Assembly (NCBI RefSeq): GCF_014042165.1
Contig: NZ_JACDZE010000002.1
Location: 62,001 to 126,000, forward strand
Direction: 5' to 3'
Length of the DNA stretch: 64,000 nt
Source: Moheibacter lacus
GTDB taxonomy: Bacteria > Bacteroidota > Bacteroidia > Flavobacteriales > Weeksellaceae
Shown: positions 35,603-43,641 of the stretch, in pieces
How positions within the stretch are numbered: position 1 is the stretch's first letter
How the letters are laid out: each line of letters opens with the position of its first letter
Translations under genes and position numbers: made by a program
The notes under the pieces: generated by a model
The model's database searches: none
What the model was told of the DNA's origin: nothing
What the model saw: the letters and a program-made list of their open reading frames with translations, nothing else

Positions 35603-36082
35603 TCATCTAATGATTAACCAACCATGGCTTCCTGCAACTGCTCCAAATACCGTGATCAAACTTATATTTAACAATACCCAATGAGCTCTATGGATGAATT
35701 TGAAAGTTTTTTCAGGATTTTCTGCCGCGTATTTTTTAAAGAGTCTGTGTAAAATGAACGGTTCTAGGATGAATAGTATGATGCTGAAAATAAACCAAAC
35801 CAATGTCATGGCATGCACCCACCAATATCGATAATCGAGGTATCTTTCCCAGGCATTTAATTCATGAAGCATATAAAATCCGGTAATACCGGTCAATAGA
35901 GTTGCCAATTTAGCTTGAAAAGAAAATCGACCTTCTATTTGTTCGAATGTTTTGATTTGTTCCTCTTTTGATTTTAATCTTTTGACCGATGGAATGATAA
36001 CCGTCGTAACCATGGAAACACCGCCAATCCAAACGATAACGCCGATGACATGCAAAACACGAGCTAATGTTGTAGTATCCAT
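35603..36082 (-). CDS. CopD-like/DUF2269-like membrane protein
   Basis: A 159-residue protein with four membrane helices (TLARVLHVIGVIVWIGGVSM at the N-terminus; others near residues 55-70, 88-110 and 135-155). Histidines occur at helix positions (LHVIG, YMLHEL, WWVHAM, FILHRLF, RAHWVL), as in the CopD superfamily and related b-type-heme-like proteins. It could bind heme or copper, or be a simple membrane protein of unknown role; the family assignment is by eye. Confidence 0.6.
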   Translation of the reverse strand: MDTTTLARVLHVIGVIVWIGGVSMVTTVIIPSVKRLKSKEEQIKTFEQIEGRFSFQAKLATLLTGITGFYMLHELNAWERYLDYRYWWVHAMTLVWFIFSIILFILEPFILHRLFKKYAAENPEKTFKFIHRAHWVLLNISLITVFGAVAGSHGWLIIR

Positions 36083-36131
36083 GTTTGAATATTAAAGTTC
36101 GACTTCAATTTCTTCCAAATGGAATTGAAGT

Positions 36132-36830
36132 TTAAATCGAAAATTTCTTTTTATATCTTTCAAATCCCTCCATCAAATTCTCTTCGATTGATTTCGGCAT
36201 TCTTCGTGTAGCTTCAAATTCTGAAGTGCTCAAAGAAGGGAAATCGGTACGTGAAGGAATGATTTCAATCGAATTCACCAACATATCGATTTCGATTTCA
36301 TATTGGCGATAAGCAACCGAATGAAAGGTATCATTGTTATAAACCGGAACTTCGCGCTGTTCTATCAGAAATCCGGCATCTGCTTCCGAATCTACAAAAT
36401 GACAAGTAACGCCCAATGGTTGTTGGTTATGAATCGCCCATTTGAGCGAATCCAAACCGCGAACTTTTGGCAACCATCCGGGATGAGAATTGATGAGTTT
36501 ATGGTTTTCAACCAATTCGTCGGGCAATAATCCTGCTCCTGCAATCAACACAAAGTCCGATTGATTTTGATTCAAATAAGCATGGATTTCATCTGCTTTT
36601 ATTTCCTTAAATCGAAAGTGTAGACGTTCACATAAAATTTCCGGCATGATATCAATCGCCTTTGATGGACGATGCGCAAAAATCGGTTTAAACGGATTTT
36701 CGCGATGAACAAACGGCAAAGCCAAAACACTGACATTTCGATAGCCTTTTGCTTTTAATTGAAAAAGTACATCTTGGGTTTTACGATGTGGTGTATTGTA
36801 TGAAATCACCACGATTTCGGGTTGGTTCAT
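36132..36830 (-). CDS. Formyltransferase-like protein
   Basis: A 232-residue member of the formyltransferase fold, as in methionyl-tRNA formyltransferase and PurN. The active-site pattern INSHPGWLPKVRGLDSLKWAI followed by GVTCHFVDSEADAGFLIEQREV shows the catalytic His (HPG) and the Asp of the D-x-G loop. It lacks the C-terminal OB domain of Fmt, so it may modify a sugar nucleotide or other amine instead. Its start overlaps the stop of the kinase-like gene upstream by four bases (ATGA type), indicating coupling. Confidence 0.75.
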   Translation of the reverse strand: MNQPEIVVISYNTPHRKTQDVLFQLKAKGYRNVSVLALPFVHRENPFKPIFAHRPSKAIDIMPEILCERLHFRFKEIKADEIHAYLNQNQSDFVLIAGAGLLPDELVENHKLINSHPGWLPKVRGLDSLKWAIHNQQPLGVTCHFVDSEADAGFLIEQREVPVYNNDTFHSVAYRQYEIEIDMLVNSIEIIPSRTDFPSLSTSEFEATRRMPKSIEENLMEGFERYKKKFSI

Positions 36831-37684
36831 CCGTGTAAAATATATTTTTTATGATAATCCACTAAATTATCGATAGGTTTTCTGACGATGTGTCCAACTT
36901 CCAAATGATAGTTAGCCGCAACCGCACGGATGATGTCTTCATAATAATGGGCAACTGAGCCGATGAAATTGATTTCAGAAAATCTAGCTTCTCGGTTAGG
37001 TAGAACCTGATTTTCAAAGAAATCGGCCATGGAAGTATAAATCAGGTTTTGAATAAAAGGTTCGTCTTTGTTCTCGTGAACGAACTTACTAAACGAAGCC
37101 AAATAAGCATTGGCCAATGGTTTTTGGTACACATTGATATTCAAAACACTGATGGTCAAATGATAGGTTTCATGGAATTTTTTTGCCAAATGTTTGGGCA
37201 TTTTTTTGGAGAAATAAGCGTGTAACAGCTTTTTCCCCATGTGGTTTCCACTGCCTTCATCTCCGAGGATGTAGGCGAGAGAAGGCGTTGCTTCTTTGAC
37301 TTCTTTTCCGTCAAAATAACAAGCATTGGAACCGGTTCCCAAAATACAAACAATCGCCGGAGTTCCTCTATAAACGGCATAACAAGCAGCCAATAGATCA
37401 TGATCCACCTTTAATTCCGCATGTTTGAAATAATTCCGAAATCCATTTTTTACGGTTTCTTTTAAAAAATCAGCAGAACATCCTGCTCCATAAAAATAAA
37501 CTTGGGTGATTTTATCAGAAATGACTTTTAATTCTTCATTTTTCATCATTTCAGCTTCAATCGCCGGAGCATCTATGTGATATGGATTGAATCCGATAGT
37601 GTTGGTGCGGAAATCTTCAGTCAAATCATTATTTAAAATTACCCAATCCGTTTTGGTAGAGCCACTATCTGCTATTGCTATCAT
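36827..37684 (-). CDS. BadF/BadG-type ATPase, N-acetylglucosamine kinase-like
   Basis: A 285-residue ASKHA-fold ATPase. Phosphate 1 and 2 motifs are visible (IADSGSTKTDWVIL at residues 4-17; AIVCILGTGSNACYF), with ILGDEGSGNHMGKKLL as the connecting motif. This is the group annotated as N-acetylglucosamine kinase in Bacteroidota, which phosphorylates GlcNAc (or MurNAc-derived sugar) for cell-wall recycling; the substrate here is inferred. It overlaps the formyltransferase-like gene by four bases. Confidence 0.8.
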   Translation of the reverse strand: MIAIADSGSTKTDWVILNNDLTEDFRTNTIGFNPYHIDAPAIEAEMMKNEELKVISDKITQVYFYGAGCSADFLKETVKNGFRNYFKHAELKVDHDLLAACYAVYRGTPAIVCILGTGSNACYFDGKEVKEATPSLAYILGDEGSGNHMGKKLLHAYFSKKMPKHLAKKFHETYHLTISVLNINVYQKPLANAYLASFSKFVHENKDEPFIQNLIYTSMADFFENQVLPNREARFSEINFIGSVAHYYEDIIRAVAANYHLEVGHIVRKPIDNLVDYHKKYILHG

Positions 37685-37799
37685 TCAAATCCTTTTTAAT
37701 TATTTATAACTTTTTTGTTTTACTTCGATGCAAGTTTATGAAAAAAAGTTTCAATATAAAATTCAAACAATCAAATTAAAGATATTTTTCATCAAGAAA

Positions 37800-38282
37800 T
37801 TATTCTTCGATTTTGATGCTAATTCCTCTTAATGTAGACCAACCTTGCGCATCTGTCAACTGAATCATAAAATGATAATCTCCAGTTTCTATATCGCTGG
37901 GAATTTGAATTGGCATCGTCGCTACATAATCAGATTTATTAACGGGAATTTCTCCTTGGATGATTTCCGTCCATGGATGGGTAGGCGTTTTGATTGGGTC
38001 CATTTCACAATCTCCCGTTTCCGTGTCATGTGAATGTTGGTCAAAATTATTGTGAATGTTAATGCTATAAGCTCCAAGCGCTACATTGTCTGTAAATCGA
38101 GCTTTAAATTGGATGATATCTCCACGTTGGTATGTAGAACAACTTAAGGGAGCAGCATCACTCATGTTCATCTCGATAATAGGCTTTTGGGTGTCATTTG
38201 AAGCAGTATCATCATCTCCGCTACAGGAAAATAAGAAGAATCCAAAGCTTGCTAAAATTGTAATTGTATTTAAAATTTTCAT
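37800..38282 (-). CDS. DUF4625 lipoprotein, single domain
   Basis: A 160-residue lipoprotein (MKILNTITILASFGFFLFSCSG, lipobox Cys20). The body is a single DUF4625-like Ig fold: IIEMNMSDAAPLSCSTYQRG, FTDNVALGAYSINIHNNF, and GDYHFMIQLTDAQGW. His77, His83, His85, His102 and His137 and Cys48/Cys92 could bind a metal. It is the last gene of the receptor cluster, but a strong hairpin and a new promoter box lie just before it, so it may be expressed separately from the two-domain paralogue upstream. Function unproven; metal capture at the outer membrane is inference. Confidence 0.75.
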   Translation of the reverse strand: MKILNTITILASFGFFLFSCSGDDDTASNDTQKPIIEMNMSDAAPLSCSTYQRGDIIQFKARFTDNVALGAYSINIHNNFDQHSHDTETGDCEMDPIKTPTHPWTEIIQGEIPVNKSDYVATMPIQIPSDIETGDYHFMIQLTDAQGWSTLRGISIKIEE

Positions 38283-38306
38283 TTTTATTTAATTTAATAG
38301 TTGAAA

Positions 38307-38314
38307 CAAAGATA
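38307..38314 (-). promoter_or_regulatory. -7 box between the two DUF4625 genes
   Basis: TATCTTTG on the minus strand matches TAnnTTTG and begins five bases beyond the terminator hairpin at 38319-38344; the downstream ATG is 24 bases away. Confidence 0.4.
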
Positions 38315-38318
38315 GGAA

Positions 38319-38344
38319 AGGCCGCACATACAGATGTGCGGCCT
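38319..38344 (-). terminator. Strong hairpin between the two DUF4625 genes
   Basis: A perfect 11-base GC-rich stem (AGGCCGCACAT 38319-38329 with ATGTGCGGCCT 38334-38344) and a four-base loop, followed on the minus strand by TTTCCTATCTTT. It may end or attenuate the receptor operon before the last gene. Confidence 0.65.
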
Positions 38345-38351
38345 GTATCAT

Positions 38352-39101
38352 TTAATTGGTAATGATCAATTCAGATTCTGAAGTAAACGAATTTCCTTCA
38401 TCATCTGTAATGGTCAAATGTAAATGGTATTCGCCAGCTGGCTGATCTGCCGGGATGTCCACATGCTCATGAAAGTCTGCGTTTGTTTGGCCGTTGTAAT
38501 TGGAAAAAGAATGAACGATTTCCGCTACGTTTGGGTCAGCTTCATTATGAATTTCTAATTCGATTCCGGCAATTGCATGAACAGAAGTAATCCCTGCATC
38601 AAGATGCAGATCAGATCCTGCAGCAACCTGACCGCTATTTCCCTCACCAACTTCGTGGAAAACAACTTGAATGTTATCCGTAGCAGCCAAAATGATCAAA
38701 TCAGCCTCAGCTGTTTCGCTGTTTCCGTTTGCATCAATTACTGTCAGATGCAAATGGTATCCGCCAGCCGGATAATCCGCAGGAATTTCAATGTGTTGAT
38801 GAAAATTTGCATTGATTTGACCATTGTAATCGCTAAATTCTTGCGTGATTTCCGGAATACTTGCATCCGTTTCATTGTGAATTTCCACGATCACATTGGC
38901 GATTCTTGCAGAAGCCATAATTTCCGCATCCAAATGCACATCAGATCCTGCAACTGCTTCACCTGAATTGGCAGTGCCAACTTCTGTCAATTGGATTTGA
39001 ATGGTGTCATTTGGCGCATCATCATCATTGTTACAAGAAGTTGTGAAAATTAATGCACCCAAAGTTACCGCAAAAGCGGATTTAAAAAATATATTTTTCA
39101 T
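38352..39101 (-). CDS. DUF4625 lipoprotein with two His-rich repeats
   Basis: A 249-residue lipoprotein (lipobox Cys23 in FTTSCNN) made of two DUF4625-like Ig domains of about 105 residues each. The domains are tandem duplicates at an exact offset of 110 residues: His56/166 (DVHLDA, DLHLDA), His75/185 (EIHNE), His101/211 and 103/213 (FHQH, FHEH), His116/226 and 118/228 (YHLHLT). Such strictly conserved, surface-type histidines suggest metal sites. It is on the outer membrane or in the periplasm by inference and is cotranscribed with the TonB-dependent receptor and small His/Cys protein. Confidence 0.8.
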   Translation of the reverse strand: MKNIFFKSAFAVTLGALIFTTSCNNDDDAPNDTIQIQLTEVGTANSGEAVAGSDVHLDAEIMASARIANVIVEIHNETDASIPEITQEFSDYNGQINANFHQHIEIPADYPAGGYHLHLTVIDANGNSETAEADLIILAATDNIQVVFHEVGEGNSGQVAAGSDLHLDAGITSVHAIAGIELEIHNEADPNVAEIVHSFSNYNGQTNADFHEHVDIPADQPAGEYHLHLTITDDEGNSFTSESELIITN

Positions 39102-39139
39102 TTTAAAAATTTAAGTTTAATTATTTGATTTAAAATTAG

Positions 39140-39472
39140 TTAAGTAATTTTATTTAAATCAAATATTGGAGGCGCTCTTCCTTGAAAATGCGTTATGAAT
39201 TTATGGAGAACTATTGCTTTTCGCTCGGCTAATTTTTGATTGTTAAACCATTCTGATTTCCCTAAATCCAATAGAAAAATGATGTCATCTGTAGTAGGGA
39301 AAAAGTGAAAATTGCAAATCTGACAATCAGATTTTACTATTTCTGTTGAATTTGAATTGGTGTCAAATTGGCTATGATGAAAGTGTCCGATTTCAACCAA
39401 ATGAGGGGCTGAAATCAACACAAGGAAAAGTAAAACACCGAATTTTTGTAATATGTTTTGCTTCTTCTTCAT
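39140..39472 (-). CDS. Small membrane-anchored His/Cys protein B of the receptor operon
   Basis: A 110-residue protein with an N-terminal hydrophobic helix (FGVLLFLVLISAP) that may be an uncleaved anchor or signal. The following segment has His24, His30, His32, His33, then Cys50-x-x-Cys53 and His56 (CQICNFHFF), and the chain ends with GRAPPIF near the C-terminus. The same order of His cluster, CxxC-x-F and R-x-P-P-I is found in the protein on the other side of the receptor. It starts three bases after the receptor stop. I know no defined function; metal binding is likely by composition. Confidence 0.7.
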   Translation of the reverse strand: MKKKQNILQKFGVLLFLVLISAPHLVEIGHFHHSQFDTNSNSTEIVKSDCQICNFHFFPTTDDIIFLLDLGKSEWFNNQKLAERKAIVLHKFITHFQGRAPPIFDLNKIT

Positions 39473-39475
39473 TTC

Positions 39476-41857
39476 CTATTTGATTTCAAACGGAATTTTT
39501 AACGACAAAACAAAGTTCCTTCCCGGTTCCGGCACACCGATTAATCGGTAAAAGTTCGTATGGTTATAGTTTTCCGAATCCAATAAATTCTGGATTTGAA
39601 AATTGAGTTGTAATAACGTTTTTCCCCAATTCAATTCTGTTCCAAATGATAAATTTATGAGTTGATAGCCGGAAGTTTTTACTTCCGGAGGGACGATTTC
39701 ATTTTGATCGGCAACTATTTTATAGTCAATCATCGCAAAAGATTTCTTGAAAAAATCATTGAAATCCTTTTCATATTTCAAACTAAATAAAACCGAGGCA
39801 GGAGGGGAGAAAGGAAGTGTGAAACCCTTTTTTGCGCTGGATTGCTGTTCAGAATACACATATTCGCCTAGAATTTCACCGTTTAGGTTTTTAAAAATTT
39901 GATAATTGATGTTGATTTCGCCGCCATATCGCAATACTTCAGCTTCAGCATATTCATAAATCTGGTTACCTGCGCCGTAGTCATAATCATAGTTAGGTGT
40001 TGGATTAAGATAGATATAATTGGTGAAATAATTAAAAAAAGGATTAATGTCAACCGAAATTTTAGGACGAGAAAAAGTTAGTCCTAAATCCAATTGGTAA
40101 GCCTGTTCAGGCGATAAATCAGGATTTCCCAATTCATAACTGAAATAATGGTAATTTACGCCATTTGATGCCAATTCTTTTGCAAGCGGCATCCTGAAAC
40201 TTTTACCGGCATTTAACCTGAAATTCCAGTTTTTTAAGTTGTAATTTGCACCAATCGCCCATGTAAGATTTTCAAAAGAACGATCTAAATCTGTTGATCT
40301 TTGCAAATATTCTGGATTTCCATTGACCGGTGTCGTAAACCAGTCAAAATATTCTTCCGTTTTAATTTTCCCATAATCATACCTAAGACCGAGATGAACC
40401 AAAAATTTCTTCCCAAATTTGATTTGATCAAAAGCAAACAAACCGAGGTTATATTGTTCAAAATCAGGAATTAAAAATCCCCAACCGCCGATTTGATTCT
40501 GTTGAAATTCCGAATTTATTCCGATGGTCAATTCGTGATTTGAAAATTTCAATTCGTCTTTGACATTAAAGGAATAGGTGCTTTTATTGAATTGTCTTTC
40601 AAGGTTTTGATCGATATTTAGATCTGATGGATAAACCGATGGCATATAGCCGTGGCTGATGTAAAATCCGTATTCGTTTCTGTAATTATTTTGAAATCCG
40701 ATGTTCAATTCCAATTGATTGGAGGAATTTATTTTCCATTTGGTCTGGTTGATGAGTTTAAAATGATTGACGTTTTGGTATGGAAAATCGATGTCCCGAT
40801 CAGATTCATCGTATAAATCAGAATTTACATTTCTAGGCTCCAAACCATGTGCATTGGCAAATAATCCGTTTTTTGAATAGAGATTGCTGAAATGAAAAAT
40901 AGAAATAAAATCCTTGGACAAATATCCGGTGGAAAGATGAAAATTCAATTCCCTACCGGCGGTATTTCTGAGTTTATTCTCGTGTAATTCAGCATTGTAC
41001 GAATAAATTTGAATTTGATCCACCGGAACTTTATAATCTGCATAATCCAAATAAGTGGTTCTGAAATCATAGAAAAAATGATCAATTCGGTTGTAGAATT
41101 GAGCTGAAGTTCCCAGTAAATTATTGTTGGATTTTGCGATGAGATTGATTTCTCCTCCGCTTGAATATTTCTCAGGAGGATGGTTTCTTTCGATCTGAAT
41201 GATCCCGCCGATGGCGTCTGATCCATACAGCAAAGAAGCCGGACCTTTTAAAACTTTGACTTTTCCGATTGAAAATTGATCAATTTCCAGCCCATGGTCC
41301 GCTCCCCATTGTTGACCTTCGTGTTTTACGCCTTCTTCCGTAACGATGACGCGGTTAAATCCTAAACCGCGGATTTGTGGTTTGGACTGTCCTGAACCGA
41401 TGGACATGGCGTTTACACCGGAAATTTTTTCTAAAGACTGCATCAAACTTCCGGAGAGATTCCTTTGGATAAATTCCTGATTGACGATTTCTAGGCTTTG
41501 GGAAGTTGATTTTTTTTCTAAATCATCCAAATTTCCAACCACCACCGATTCTTCCAACAACATGAACTTTTGTGTCAAAATGATGGTTTTTTGAAAGGAA
41601 CCATTGACGATCGAAATATTTTCCGAATAATCCTCAAATTCGTCGTGGGAAACAAGAATTCTGAATTGTCCATTTTTTAGAGATGGAATGATAAACGCTC
41701 CATTTTCATCAGAGAAACTGGTTTGATTTCCGACTGTGACTTTGGCTTCTGAAACCGCTTCTCCAAATTCATCAATGATTTTACCTGAAATTGAATTTTG
41801 CGAATAGCCAATTGATAAATTAAATAAAATTAACGTTAGTAGGATCGACCCGCGCAT
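39476..41857 (-). CDS. TonB-dependent outer-membrane receptor, ZnuD-like
   Basis: A 793-residue receptor: signal peptide (1-20), a CarboxypepD_reg-like domain (about 22-100, SGKIIDEFGEAVSEAKVTV), a plug domain (about 105-215) and a 22-strand type beta barrel ending in Phe-x-Ile-Lys. The plug contains VKHEGQQWGADHGLEID (His179, Asp187, His188), and the barrel contains KELASNGVNYHYFSYELGNPDLSPEQAY; both resemble ZnuD-type metal receptors rather than SusC or ferric-siderophore receptors. No SusD partner is present. Small His/Cys proteins and His-rich DUF4625 lipoproteins flank it, so zinc or copper import powered by ExbB/ExbD/TonB is inferred. Confidence 0.88.
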   Translation of the reverse strand: MRGSILLTLILFNLSIGYSQNSISGKIIDEFGEAVSEAKVTVGNQTSFSDENGAFIIPSLKNGQFRILVSHDEFEDYSENISIVNGSFQKTIILTQKFMLLEESVVVGNLDDLEKKSTSQSLEIVNQEFIQRNLSGSLMQSLEKISGVNAMSIGSGQSKPQIRGLGFNRVIVTEEGVKHEGQQWGADHGLEIDQFSIGKVKVLKGPASLLYGSDAIGGIIQIERNHPPEKYSSGGEINLIAKSNNNLLGTSAQFYNRIDHFFYDFRTTYLDYADYKVPVDQIQIYSYNAELHENKLRNTAGRELNFHLSTGYLSKDFISIFHFSNLYSKNGLFANAHGLEPRNVNSDLYDESDRDIDFPYQNVNHFKLINQTKWKINSSNQLELNIGFQNNYRNEYGFYISHGYMPSVYPSDLNIDQNLERQFNKSTYSFNVKDELKFSNHELTIGINSEFQQNQIGGWGFLIPDFEQYNLGLFAFDQIKFGKKFLVHLGLRYDYGKIKTEEYFDWFTTPVNGNPEYLQRSTDLDRSFENLTWAIGANYNLKNWNFRLNAGKSFRMPLAKELASNGVNYHYFSYELGNPDLSPEQAYQLDLGLTFSRPKISVDINPFFNYFTNYIYLNPTPNYDYDYGAGNQIYEYAEAEVLRYGGEININYQIFKNLNGEILGEYVYSEQQSSAKKGFTLPFSPPASVLFSLKYEKDFNDFFKKSFAMIDYKIVADQNEIVPPEVKTSGYQLINLSFGTELNWGKTLLQLNFQIQNLLDSENYNHTNFYRLIGVPEPGRNFVLSLKIPFEIK

Positions 41858-41918
41858 ATTAATAAATTGAATATTAGTAATTTAGGAATGAATGATTCCT
41901 GGTGAATTTTTCAAATTA

Positions 41919-42263
41919 TCATGCGATAGGTGGTCCTCTTAGTGAATTGTTTAGGATTAATTCTTCTGTGAAAAATGTTTTGAATTCATCGTTTTTTGAC
42001 AACGAATTCGTCTTGAAAACAACCGGAATTTCTAATTCTTCACCTTGGTATTCCAAAGTTGGCGCTAGCATGAAATCACATAACTCACAGTGGTTTTCCG
42101 TTGAGATATGTGCAAAATGTTCACAGTGGAAATCATGTTGGAATTTTTGTTGAAATTCAAGATGATGTGCGAAATGTTCAAGTTGGTGAATCGGTTGAAA
42201 TAACAAGACATACAAAAATAAATTTGCAATTAAAAATCCAAATATTGGTTTTGTCTTGTTCAT
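41919..42263 (-). CDS. Small membrane-anchored His/Cys protein A of the receptor operon
   Basis: A 114-residue protein; the start is placed at ATG 42261-42263 (MNKTKPIFGF), which opens with Lys residues and a membrane helix (LIANLFLYVLLF). The next 50 residues are exceptionally His-rich (His26, 30, 33, 34, 43, 46, 49, 52, 58) with Cys47, Cys59-x-x-Cys62 (CELCDF), and the chain ends SLRGPPIA. It matches the architecture of small protein B beyond the receptor. It is the first gene of the receptor operon, with a TACCTTTG box 12 bases before the ATG. Metal binding is inferred from composition. Confidence 0.7.
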   Translation of the reverse strand: MNKTKPIFGFLIANLFLYVLLFQPIHQLEHFAHHLEFQQKFQHDFHCEHFAHISTENHCELCDFMLAPTLEYQGEELEIPVVFKTNSLSKNDEFKTFFTEELILNNSLRGPPIA

Positions 42264-42275
42264 ATCAGGAATGTG

Positions 42276-42283
42276 CAAAGGTA
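42276..42283 (-). promoter_or_regulatory. -7 box of the receptor operon
   Basis: TACCTTTG on the minus strand matches TAnnTTTG, in the 23-base gap between the membrane-protein gene and small His/Cys gene A. No good -33 element is visible, so readthrough from the sigma gene is also possible. Confidence 0.4.
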
Positions 42284-42286
42284 GGT

Positions 42287-42967
42287 TTAATCTTCGATAT
42301 TTTTTAAATCTTTCAGATTTTTACCCAATCTCCTAAGGAAAATCCCATAAATGAGTCCATAATAAAGAGCGAAAAACAAAATGATCAAAACAGCGTTGAT
42401 CAAAGCCATGATATATCCCACTTGATTGGCATTTTGATTCAATTGTTCTAAAGTTTGATCAGAATGATCTGAGGCGTTAATATAGGAGTTATAGCCCATT
42501 TCAATTAGGATTGGAGTAAAAATAACCACCGTAAAAAGCACCCAAATGATGATAAACCAAGTAACGGTTTTTCGGAATTTTAAAATAGTGGACATTAAAC
42601 TTTGAACGGAAAGGGAAGAGGAAATGATTCGATAAAAATAAAACATTATGCCCATCAACATAATCGACCCCAAAAGACCTAAATGCGATAGATTTTCCAT
42701 CCTTTTAAATACACCTTCACCCACCATTTTGATGGTATCATCCGAATAAAAATGCTGTCCTGAAAATATAGTCCAAAGTGAAATTCCCAAACCAAGAATT
42801 AACTCGATGATGGTGATGATGAATAACCATTGAACAGAATTGATAGATTTTCGGTGGATCATTTTGAAAATTTCATCCTTTCCATAACTTTTTTCTACAG
42901 GCTGATCTTTCCAAAGCGACTTCAGATCATCCAATTCATCATTTTTATGTGGATCTATTTCATTCAT
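42287..42967 (-). CDS. Polytopic membrane protein paired with an ECF sigma factor
   Basis: A 226-residue protein with an acidic cytoplasmic N-terminus (MNEIDPHKNDELDDLKSLWKDQP) and four membrane helices (about 47-68, 95-115, 130-155, 190-212). It overlaps the sigma gene by four bases, the place of an anti-sigma, and its N-terminal D-D-L-K-x-L-W-K-x-Q-P pattern is common in Flavobacteriia proteins beside sigma genes. It has no FecR or zinc anti-sigma domain, so it is a noncanonical regulator or sensor at best; this role is inferred from position. Confidence 0.65.
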   Translation of the reverse strand: MNEIDPHKNDELDDLKSLWKDQPVEKSYGKDEIFKMIHRKSINSVQWLFIITIIELILGLGISLWTIFSGQHFYSDDTIKMVGEGVFKRMENLSHLGLLGSIMLMGIMFYFYRIISSSLSVQSLMSTILKFRKTVTWFIIIWVLFTVVIFTPILIEMGYNSYINASDHSDQTLEQLNQNANQVGYIMALINAVLIILFFALYYGLIYGIFLRRLGKNLKDLKNIED

Positions 42968-43497
42968 GCTGTAGCGGTCATCATTTCTTTTAATTTATCT
43001 TTAGCTCGGTTCATTTTCACTCGGGCATTTACCTCCGAAATCCCCAGAGTTTGGGCGATTTCTTTATAAGGTAAGTCTTCTAAATAAAGTAAAACCAAAG
43101 CTCTTTCTACGTCATTTAATTTTTTAATGGCTTTGTAGAGCAATTTCAATCTTTCTTCCTTTTCTTCATCGAACTCATGTGCTCTAACATCAAAAAAAGG
43201 TTGGCTATCGATAGAAGTCGTCGGAATATTTTTTTTCTTTTTTCGAATTAAGGTTATGGCCGTATTCAACCCAACCCGGTACATCCAAGTACTAAATTTT
43301 GCATCACCTTTAAAAGAATCAAATGATTTCCAAAGTTGAAGCACGATTTCTTGAAACAAATCTTCATGCGCCTCAGGACTATCGCAATATATACGACAGA
43401 CTTTATGCACAATCCCCTGATTGTTTTCAATTAATTGAGTGAATTCAATTTCTTTGGATTTCAAATTTCTTGATTTATAAGTATGCAAAAATAACAT
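42964..43497 (-). CDS. RNA polymerase sigma factor, sigma-70 ECF-like
   Basis: A 177-residue sigma factor. Region 2 is ENNQGIVHKVCRIYCDSPEAHEDLFQEIVLQLWKSFDSFKGDAKFSTWMYRVGLNTAI, and region 4 is LNDVERALVLLYLEDLPYKEIAQTLGISEVNARVKMNRAKDKLKEM. It is distinct from the one at 34.6-35.1 kb. The gene reads toward, and ends next to, the polytopic membrane protein and the TonB receptor operon, which may be among its targets. Confidence 0.9.
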   Translation of the reverse strand: MLFLHTYKSRNLKSKEIEFTQLIENNQGIVHKVCRIYCDSPEAHEDLFQEIVLQLWKSFDSFKGDAKFSTWMYRVGLNTAITLIRKKKKNIPTTSIDSQPFFDVRAHEFDEEKEERLKLLYKAIKKLNDVERALVLLYLEDLPYKEIAQTLGISEVNARVKMNRAKDKLKEMMTATA

Positions 43498-43544
43498 AGA
43501 TGTTACAATTGAGAAAAAAATAAAAAAAAGAAATTGAATAAAAC

Positions 43545-43641
43545 GAAGAAACCCTCGCTCATAAAAGAACGAGGGTATTCCCCCTAACCAACTTAAACCT
43601 AATGAAAATAGTATTTCTATCTATTTTCAGGTGCAAAAATA
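43545..43641 (-). ncRNA. Candidate structured small RNA, unit C
   Basis: On the minus strand a TATTTTTG box (43634-43641) precedes an 8-base perfect hairpin (GAAAATAG/CTATTTTC, 43604-43628), the complement of CTAACCAACTTAAA, and a second hairpin ACCCTCG/CGAGGGT (43551-43576) with a T-rich tail. Alternatively the plus strand is the functional one. No protein gene occupies the interval. Confidence 0.3.

Noticed and set aside
36132-36830. Methionyl-tRNA formyltransferase (fmt)
   Set aside because: It is only 232 residues and lacks the C-terminal tRNA-binding domain and the usual def neighbour.
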